This document shows positions 58,823 to 64,000 of a stretch of 64,000 nt of DNA, in pieces (position 1 is the stretch's first letter; each line of letters opens with the position of its first letter). Below the pieces are notes generated by a model, which did not search any database, had not been told where the DNA came from, and saw nothing but the letters and a program-made list of their open reading frames with translations. A program made the position numbers and the translations under genes. The stretch covers positions 2,198,001 to 2,262,000 of the forward strand of contig NZ_AP025028.1 of assembly GCF_003114835.2 (NCBI RefSeq), given 5' to 3'. The stretch comes from Leptospira kobayashii (GTDB lineage: Bacteria > Spirochaetota > Leptospiria > Leptospirales > Leptospiraceae).

Positions 58823-60052
58823 ATGATATCTTATCCCAAGGGAAAAATAAAAGTCCTTTTACTCGAAAATATTCATAAAGATGCCTACGAACTCTTTAAA
58901 AAAGACGGGTTCGATGTTACATTGGAAAAAGACGCTTTGGACGAAGACGATTTGGCGAAACGTATCGGCGAGATCCACATTCTCGGAATTCGCAGCAAAA
59001 CTAACGTTACACCTAAAGTTTTGGCGAATGCACGCCGCCTTCTCAGCATCGGTTGTTTCTGCATCGGAACAAACCAGGTCGATTTGGAAGGTGCTGAAAA
59101 AATAGCAGTGCCTGTATTCAATGCACCTTATAGCAACACAAGATCCGTCGCAGAACTAGTGATAGCCGAAATTATCATGCTTGCACGAAAGGCTACCGAT
59201 CAATCGAGAGACGTTCATTTGGGAAAATGGAATAAAATCGCAAAAGGTTGTTTTGAAGTCAGAGGAAAAACTTTAGGTATCGTAGGTTACGGCCATATAG
59301 GATCCCAAGTTTCCGTACTAGCGGAATCCATGGGTATGAAAGTGATTTTCTTCGATGTTATCGCCAAACTTCCATTAGGAAACGCAAGCCCCGTAGCAAC
59401 CTACGAAGAATTATTGCAACAATCCGATTTCATCACCTTTCATGTGCCGGAAACGGAAGAAACGGAAAATCTTTTCAACAAAGCACACCTGGCTCATATC
59501 AAACCGAACTCTTACCTACTCAACCTTTCCCGGGGAAAAGTAGTCAATATCGAAGCATTGGCGGAAGGTTTAAAATCAGGAAGGATCGCAGGCGCGGGAA
59601 TCGACGTATATCCGGAAGAACCTAAATCCAATGATGATCCTTTCAAAAGTCCTTTGCAAGGTTTGAATAATGTGATCTTAACTCCTCACGTAGGAGGCTC
59701 TACGGAAGAAGCGCAAAAAAATATAGGGACGGAAGTGGCTCAAAAGTTGCTTAAATTCATCAATAACGGTTCCACCACTTTCTCGGTAAATTTTCCCAAT
59801 ATCGAACTTGGAAATTTAAAACCGGGATTTCATCGAATTCTGAACATTCATAAAAACCAACCGGGTTTCCTAAGGGACATCAACTCCATCATTTCGGAAA
59901 TGGGAGGAAATATCCTGAGTCAACACCTCAGCACTTCCACTAACATAGGTTATTTATCCATGGAGATAGATCGGAATTTGGGAGATGAATTGAAAAACAA
60001 AATCAAAGCGCACCAACATTCCATACGAACAAGGATTCTCTATTTGGATTAG
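58823..60052 (+). CDS. serA: D-3-phosphoglycerate dehydrogenase
   Basis: A 409-residue NAD enzyme that starts serine synthesis. IRSKTNVTPKVLANA, the nucleotide-binding GKTLGIVGYGHIGSQVSVLA, the catalytic Arg in LLNLSRGKVVNIEAL, the Glu in AGAGIDVYPEEP and the His in LTPHVGGSTEEAQ are all present. The C-terminal 80 residues form an ACT domain (NQPGFLRDINSIISEMGGNI), so serine feedback is expected. The size matches E. coli SerA. The ATG at 58823 is used; a longer frame would overlap the divergent lipoprotein gene. Confidence 0.95.
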   Translation: MISYPKGKIKVLLLENIHKDAYELFKKDGFDVTLEKDALDEDDLAKRIGEIHILGIRSKTNVTPKVLANARRLLSIGCFCIGTNQVDLEGAEKIAVPVFNAPYSNTRSVAELVIAEIIMLARKATDQSRDVHLGKWNKIAKGCFEVRGKTLGIVGYGHIGSQVSVLAESMGMKVIFFDVIAKLPLGNASPVATYEELLQQSDFITFHVPETEETENLFNKAHLAHIKPNSYLLNLSRGKVVNIEALAEGLKSGRIAGAGIDVYPEEPKSNDDPFKSPLQGLNNVILTPHVGGSTEEAQKNIGTEVAQKLLKFINNGSTTFSVNFPNIELGNLKPGFHRILNIHKNQPGFLRDINSIISEMGGNILSQHLSTSTNIGYLSMEIDRNLGDELKNKIKAHQHSIRTRILYLD

Positions 60053-60054
60053 AT

Positions 60055-60849
60055 ATGCTGTCTGTTCTACAGCTATATTCCGCTTCTCCTTTACGGAATT
60101 TTTCGTATCTGATTTATTCGGATCGTAACGGAGAAGCGGTTTGCATTGATCCCTACGATGCAAAACAAATCATCACCGCTTTAAAAAAACACGGACTGAA
60201 ACTCAAATCCATTCTGAATACGCATGAACATCCCGATCATGTTCATGGGAACCTGGAACTCAAGGAAGAAACAAAGGCAAACGTCTTCGGCCATCCCGAT
60301 GCCCGAGGCAAAATTCCGGGCATGGACGAAACACTGAAAGAATCGGGAGTTTATTTTGAAAACGAAGGGGACTCACTCGTTGCTTGGGAAACACCGGGAC
60401 ATACCGATTGCCATTTTTGTTTTGCAATACAATCCCGAACACGCATCCATTCCGTATTCAGCGGAGATATGATTTTCAATGCAGGTGTGGGAAATTGCAC
60501 AAGAGGTGGAAATCCTTCCCGAATGTATCATACTGTTAAAAATAGATTTTATTCCATCCCCGATGAAGTACTACTTTATCCCGGACATGATTACTGGGAG
60601 AACAACTTGGGTTTTTCCGAATCCATAGAACCGAAAAACAATAACATAACGAAAGTTCGTTCCATGATGCAAACAAAGAGAAAAGATGTCGAATTTTTAA
60701 TTTCCGATTTCGGAATGGAAAGAAAAATCAATCCATTCTTCCGGTTGAAGGAAAACTCTATTCTTAATTCAGCGAAACTCTCTCCGGCCGAAACTCTTTC
60801 CGAAGAGGAACTTTTTATCAAACTGCGCAAACTCAGAGACTCTTGGTAG
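60055..60849 (+). CDS. Metallo-beta-lactamase-fold hydrolase (glyoxalase II-like)
   Basis: A 264-residue hydrolase with the metal motif LNTHEHPDHVHGN, then the His in ETPGHTDCHFCF, the Asp in FSGDMIFN and the late His in LYPGHDYWENN, the full binuclear set of the glyoxalase II group. Hydroxyacylglutathione hydrolase or persulfide dioxygenase-like activity is possible. The C-terminal substrate-binding helix is present but diverged. It follows serA by 2 bp. Substrate not determined. Confidence 0.85.
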   Translation: MLSVLQLYSASPLRNFSYLIYSDRNGEAVCIDPYDAKQIITALKKHGLKLKSILNTHEHPDHVHGNLELKEETKANVFGHPDARGKIPGMDETLKESGVYFENEGDSLVAWETPGHTDCHFCFAIQSRTRIHSVFSGDMIFNAGVGNCTRGGNPSRMYHTVKNRFYSIPDEVLLYPGHDYWENNLGFSESIEPKNNNITKVRSMMQTKRKDVEFLISDFGMERKINPFFRLKENSILNSAKLSPAETLSEEELFIKLRKLRDSW

Positions 60850-60883
60850 GCTGAGATCGGTCGACTCCAAAACCCCAAAGGGC

Positions 60884-61011
60884 AAAAAGGCGAACCTTTC
60901 GAAATAAAATTTCGAAAATCCGTAACTTCGTTTTACAAGAGAAAGGTGGTGTGATAAAGAGGATGCATTGGGTGGCGGGTCTAGTTCCCCACCCAAATCG
61001 GGCGGGGAAAA
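60884..61011 (+). repeat. Intergenic dispersed repeat, copy B
   Basis: About 128 bp in the 255-bp spacer before the MAPEG gene, aligning in opposite orientation with 53286-53417. It keeps TTGGGTGG and CCACCCAA as an 8-bp inverted repeat and differs from copy A by scattered substitutions and a few single-base gaps, which suggests an old, perhaps non-mobile, element. No ORF is seen in it, and no target-site duplication could be recognised by eye. Confidence 0.85.
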
Positions 61012-61104
61012 ATAAATCCCATCTCCCCCTCCCCTCGCAAATCTTTCTTTACTTGACTTTCGCTTTTTATTTTTAAAATATACACTAAAAATCCAAGGGG
61101 CATT

Positions 61105-61497
61105 ATGACCATTCCGTATGTATGTATTCTATTTTCTCTTTTGCTTATCTATATAAATAAGATCCCAGTCAGTTTGGCCATGGCAAAAGAAGAAGGTGGG
61201 GCCGACAATCATTACCCGAGAGACCAACAAGCCCGCCTAACAGGAATCGGTAAACGAGCCTTAGCTGCCCATCAGAATTCTATCGAAGCGTTCCCTATAT
61301 TTGCGATAGGAGTTTTCGTTTCCAGCATCAATCATGCAAACCAATCCTTAATGACTTACATCTCCGTTGCATTCGTTCTGGCAAGGATCGCATACTCGGT
61401 CTTTTATCTGACAGATCTGGCCCGGTTCCGATCTATAGTCTGGACCTTCGGACTTATTTTATCCGTATCCCTTTACCTTCTTCCCTTTTATTCTTAG
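61105..61497 (+). CDS. MAPEG-family membrane protein
   Basis: A 130-residue protein with four membrane helices and the MAPEG signature RLTGIGKRALAAHQNSIEAF after the first helix, followed by ARIAYSVFYLTDLARFRSI. Bacterial MAPEG proteins are glutathione S-transferase- or eicosanoid-enzyme-like, and their substrates are mostly unknown. It starts at ATG 61105 and ends 11 bp before the proposed start of the endonuclease gene, so the two are probably co-transcribed. Confidence 0.85.
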   Translation: MTIPYVCILFSLLLIYINKIPVSLAMAKEEGGADNHYPRDQQARLTGIGKRALAAHQNSIEAFPIFAIGVFVSSINHANQSLMTYISVAFVLARIAYSVFYLTDLARFRSIVWTFGLILSVSLYLLPFYS

Positions 61498-61508
61498 AGG
61501 ACAAAACC

Positions 61509-62294
61509 ATCAAATCCGCATCCGTATATTTATTCCTTTTTTCCCTTATATTTTCTTTTTCCTGTCGATTGAATGCGGAAGATCAAAAGGAATCTTCTTC
61601 TTTCGAAAAGAAAGAGAGAAACAACCAAAAGACGAAAACCGAAATCAGCGACTATCCGACTGCCAAAAAAGTTCTGAAACGAATCTATAGAAAAGTCGGG
61701 GTCGATTTTTATTGCGGCTGCAGATTTGACGATGATGAAGAATTGACCGGTCGATTCAGAATTGATAGTTCCTGCGGATTGAGTGCAAGAACGGCAAGTC
61801 CCCGTGCATTACTCATCGAATGGGAACACATCGTCCCAGCTTATTCCTTCGGAAAAGATAGAGAATGTTGGACGAGAAAAGATTGTGAATTCGACGGCAG
61901 AAAGATCAGAGGGCGCAAATGCTGCGAAAAAACAGACTCTGAATTCAAATTGATCGAAGCCGATCTTCATAACCTTGTCCCTGTTCCGGGGGAAATCAAT
62001 AATGATCGTGCTCATTATTTTTTTGGAGAAATAGAAGGAGAAAAAAGAGAATACGGAACTTGTGATTTTGAAGTGGATTTCAAAAATCAAATAGCGGAAC
62101 CACGAGAGGAAATTCGAGGGGATATAGCCCGAATCTTTTTTTATATGGAAAAACAATGGAATATCCCCATTCCATCCGATAAACGAATGCTATACGAAAA
62201 ATGGAATAGACTCGATCCGCCCAGTACTTTTGAAATCCGAAAAAACGATTTGATTGAAAAGTCGCAAGGCAGAAGAAATCCGTTTATTGATTGA
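61509..62294 (+). CDS. Secreted endonuclease I (EndA/NucM family), apparent ATC start
   Basis: A 261-residue nonspecific nuclease when read from ATC at 61509. The catalytic segment is LLIEWEHIVPAYSFG, with the general-base His and metal ligands, followed by the conserved Cys- and Asn-rich EADLHNLVPVPGEINNDR; WTRKDCEFDGRKIRGRKCC carries disulfide Cys. In frame before the first conventional start (TTG 61569) lies a perfect secretory leader K-S-A-S-V-Y-L-F-L-F-S-L-I-F-S-F-S-C. Going upstream there is no ATG, GTG or TTG for that leader, but AGAGGA (61496-61501) sits 7 bases before ATC. Starting at TTG would leave a nuclease with no export signal. An alternative is that a point mutation has damaged the start. 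Confidence 0.75.
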   Translation: MKSASVYLFLFSLIFSFSCRLNAEDQKESSSFEKKERNNQKTKTEISDYPTAKKVLKRIYRKVGVDFYCGCRFDDDEELTGRFRIDSSCGLSARTASPRALLIEWEHIVPAYSFGKDRECWTRKDCEFDGRKIRGRKCCEKTDSEFKLIEADLHNLVPVPGEINNDRAHYFFGEIEGEKREYGTCDFEVDFKNQIAEPREEIRGDIARIFFYMEKQWNIPIPSDKRMLYEKWNRLDPPSTFEIRKNDLIEKSQGRRNPFID

Positions 62295-63180
62295 AGATTT
62301 TTTTCGTTTCTTCTTCAAAAAACTGAACCAACCCTTTTACCTTTCGGGAAGGTACCCGACTTATAGGTGTTAACAGCCAAACATCACCGAAATTTTCCAA
62401 AGGATGATTCGCTAAAATTTGTACAAGCTCACCCCGATGGATGTATTCTTGAAAATCCCAAATAGAACGAATCAGGAGAGCCTTACCTGAAAGTCCTTGT
62501 TTGATAAGACTTGCCGCATCATTGCAAACAAATCGACGATTGTTTTTTAACTCACTTAAGGAAAGTTTTGTGCTTAAAAAAGAAACTTCCTCATGCATAT
62601 CCAGAAACAAGAGATTATGTTGAAATAAATCTTCCGGTCTTTCCGGCTTCGGATGAGTTCGCAAATAGGAAGGAGCTGCCGCGATTGCAATCTCATTTGT
62701 GAATAGTCTTTTCGCACTCAAAGATGCAGCGGGATTTTTTCCAATCCGGATCGCAATGTCTATATTCTCTTCCACCAAATCCAAAAGACTGTCCGTAACA
62801 ATCAATTGAATCGTAATTTTCGGATAAAGATCCTGGAAACGTCCCAGAGTTTCCGCAACAAAACGGTTTGCAAGAGCAGCCGCGCAAGTAATCCGAAGAT
62901 TTCCTTCCATCTCTTCCGATCCGGCGAAACTTGCTTCCAAATCCTTCACAGAATCCAATACGGTTTGCACGTTTCTGTAAATGGAATTTCCTTCGTCCGT
63001 CGGCATTACGATCCGAGTGCTTCTTCGGAAAAGCTGGGTTTTCCATTCCAATTCCAAAGAGGCAATTCGTTTGGCTACAGCCGCTTTAGTTACGCCTAAT
63101 CTTTCCGCTGCCTTGGTAAAGCTTCTCTCTTCAAAAACATAAGAAAAAGCAAATAGGTCTTCTATATCTCTGATTTTCAT
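62284..63180 (-). CDS. LysR-family transcriptional regulator
   Basis: A 298-residue LTTR. The N-terminal winged helix has RSFTKAAERLGVTKAAVAKRI, and the C-terminal effector domain has the two-lobe pattern (LRITCAAALANRFVAETLG, then IRIGKNPAASLSAKRLF). It belongs to the group often linked to quinone or aldehyde stress (regulators next to doxX or oxidoreductases). It is divergent from doxX with a palindrome between them. Its stop overlaps the endonuclease end by 11 bp tail-to-tail. Confidence 0.94.
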   Translation of the reverse strand: MKIRDIEDLFAFSYVFEERSFTKAAERLGVTKAAVAKRIASLELEWKTQLFRRSTRIVMPTDEGNSIYRNVQTVLDSVKDLEASFAGSEEMEGNLRITCAAALANRFVAETLGRFQDLYPKITIQLIVTDSLLDLVEENIDIAIRIGKNPAASLSAKRLFTNEIAIAAAPSYLRTHPKPERPEDLFQHNLLFLDMHEEVSFLSTKLSLSELKNNRRFVCNDAASLIKQGLSGKALLIRSIWDFQEYIHRGELVQILANHPLENFGDVWLLTPISRVPSRKVKGLVQFFEEETKKIFNQ

Positions 63181-63193
63181 AAGGTTTCATTTT

Positions 63194-63220
63194 ATATTGT
63201 ATACTATTAATATACAATAT
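63194..63220. promoter_or_regulatory. 27-bp palindrome, probable LysR-regulator binding site
   Basis: ATATTGTATA, a 7-base spacer, TATACAATAT: perfect 10-bp arms in the divergent spacer, 14 bp from the LysR start codon and 67 bp from doxX. It fits the LysR box layout (T-N11-A core inside TTGTATA-N7-TATACAA). Confidence 0.75.
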
Positions 63221-63287
63221 GTCAACTAAACACATGATAGTATATTTTAAATTTACAAAATTGAACCCATTGCTCATAGGGTAAAAT

Positions 63288-63710
63288 ATGAACATACAAG
63301 AAATCAACGGATTACAAATCGCAAGTCTCTTGATGAGACTTGCCATAGGGGCAAATCTTCTGGCACATGGACTCGTCCGGGTGGGGAGCAAATACGAAAG
63401 TTTTCAAATTTGGATTAACAATTTGTTCGCTTCGAGTATTTTACCCGGAGTAATCGTAAAACCTATGGGTTACCTGATCCCTCCCTTGGAACTTGCATTA
63501 GGTGTTACTTTACTGCTGGGATTTCAAATCAAGTGGAGTTTAACGATTGCAAGTTTACTTATGTGCAGTTTGATTTTCGGAATGTGCCTTCTGGAAAAAT
63601 GGGAGATCGTAGGAATACAAATGATTTATATGATTTGTTATTTTCTATTATTAACCAATCTTTCCCATCAGATATTTTCCTTGGACAATCTTTTCGGAGG
63701 AAATAAATGA
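63288..63710 (+). CDS. DoxX-family membrane protein
   Basis: A 140-residue protein with four membrane helices and the DoxX-like opening LLMRLAIGANLLAHGLVRVG, a central PPLELALGVTLLLGFQ and a final helix pair. DoxX-like proteins are often co-located with oxidoreductases and linked to redox or thiosulfate metabolism, but this one's role is not known. Its TGA overlaps the following ATG by four bases, and a palindrome precedes it, so it is probably the first gene of the LysR-controlled operon. Confidence 0.85.
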   Translation: MNIQEINGLQIASLLMRLAIGANLLAHGLVRVGSKYESFQIWINNLFASSILPGVIVKPMGYLIPPLELALGVTLLLGFQIKWSLTIASLLMCSLIFGMCLLEKWEIVGIQMIYMICYFLLLTNLSHQIFSLDNLFGGNK

Positions 63711-64000
63711 ATTCCATCGCAGCCGTATTCGATCCGCTTCAAAACAAAACGATATTTCAAAAAATAAACAACCGGGAAGAAGTTCTCGGTGAACATGATG
63801 TGCGAGTCGAGGTAAAAGCCATCTCGGTCAATCCGGTGGATTATAAAGTAAAATCTTCCTTATCCGCTACCAACCCCGGTCCTAAAGTCCTGGGTTGGGA
63901 TGTAAGCGGAACCGTAGTTGAATTGGGTTCGCAGGTCAAAACCTTACACAAAGGAATGGAAGTATATTATGCGGGCGCAATCCAACGTCCCGGTGGAAAT
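63707..64000 (+). CDS. Zinc-type alcohol dehydrogenase / quinone oxidoreductase-like protein, 3' end cut off by the window
   Basis: The first 98 codons of a medium-chain dehydrogenase of the NADPH-quinone reductase group. AISVNPVDYKVKSSL and KVLGWDVSGTVVELGSQV are the N-terminal GroES-like domain hallmarks. A strong TCGGAGGAAATAA site precedes the ATG, which overlaps the doxX stop. The nucleotide-binding domain lies beyond the window. It is probably co-regulated with doxX by the divergent LysR protein. Confidence 0.88.
   Translation, partial: MNSIAAVFDPLQNKTIFQKINNREEVLGEHDVRVEVKAISVNPVDYKVKSSLSATNPGPKVLGWDVSGTVVELGSQVKTLHKGMEVYYAGAIQRPGGN

Overview
The window is chromosomal DNA from a spirochaete of the family Leptospiraceae, most likely a free-living (saprophyte-type) Leptospira. 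The grounds are an FlaB-type periplasmic flagellin, the metY-metX-metW direct-sulfhydrylation genes, an rpsU-yqeY-dnaG-rpoD synthesis operon, lipoboxes of the relaxed spirochaetal type (LSFC, ILFC, LFAC), frequent TTG starts and short intergenic gaps. Species is not determined. No rRNA, CRISPR array, transposase, integrase or phage gene is seen; three tRNA genes are present (Ala, Asp, Leu).

Layout. 1-3.2 kb: end of metY, then metX, metW and a small membrane protein. 3.2-4.5 kb: ilvA on the minus strand. 4.5-6.0 kb: a TetR regulator with a 36-bp near-perfect palindrome over its promoter region, followed by two coupled membrane-protein genes. 6.3-8.7 kb: an LpxR-like outer-membrane lipid A deacylase, convergent with flaB. 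8.9-21.6 kb: a long co-directional run starting with ispH and continuing through a PAS/GAF histidine kinase, a REC-HATPase protein, CheY, a STAS protein, CheA, a chemoreceptor with three near-identical PAS repeats, CheW, CheD and CheB. 21.6-29.5 kb (minus): a coiled-coil protein, a GAF-SpoIIE phosphatase-HATPase fusion and a STAS protein (a partner-switching module), then a carboxyltransferase and an unusual biotin carboxylase/biotin carrier fusion. 29.6-33.6 kb: tRNA-Ala, def and an RND transporter. 33.7-36.6 kb (minus): LprI-like protein, membrane-anchored NodB-fold protein, tyrS. 36.6-39.3 kb: glpD and a lipoprotein. 39.4-43.7 kb: rpoD, dnaG, yqeY, rpsU. 43.8-47.4 kb: an unrecognised protein, fbp, a small Ala/Lys/Glu-rich lipoprotein and a degenerate HD-type protein. 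47.6-50.9 kb: pdhA-pdhB-E2. 50.9-53.2 kb: a small conserved protein, fliG, tRNA-Asp and a CDP-alcohol phosphatidyltransferase. 53.2-56 kb: repeat-rich spacers around an SBBP-repeat lipoprotein, and tRNA-Leu. 56-60.9 kb: a YdcF-like protein, lysS, a lipoprotein, serA and a metallo-beta-lactamase-fold hydrolase. 61-64 kb: a MAPEG protein, a secreted endonuclease I, and a LysR gene divergent from doxX and a quinone-oxidoreductase-like gene that runs off the end.

Most of the window is housekeeping and motility or signalling. The parts that are not routine are: the accessory signalling genes fused onto the che operon; the intragenic PAS triplication; two families of intergenic repeats between 53.2 and 61.0 kb, one present as an inverted pair about 7.5 kb apart and the other able to fold into elaborate hairpins; and an endonuclease gene whose signal peptide is in frame only if translation starts at an ATC codon.

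All functional calls rest on reading motifs by eye. No database search or folding program was run.
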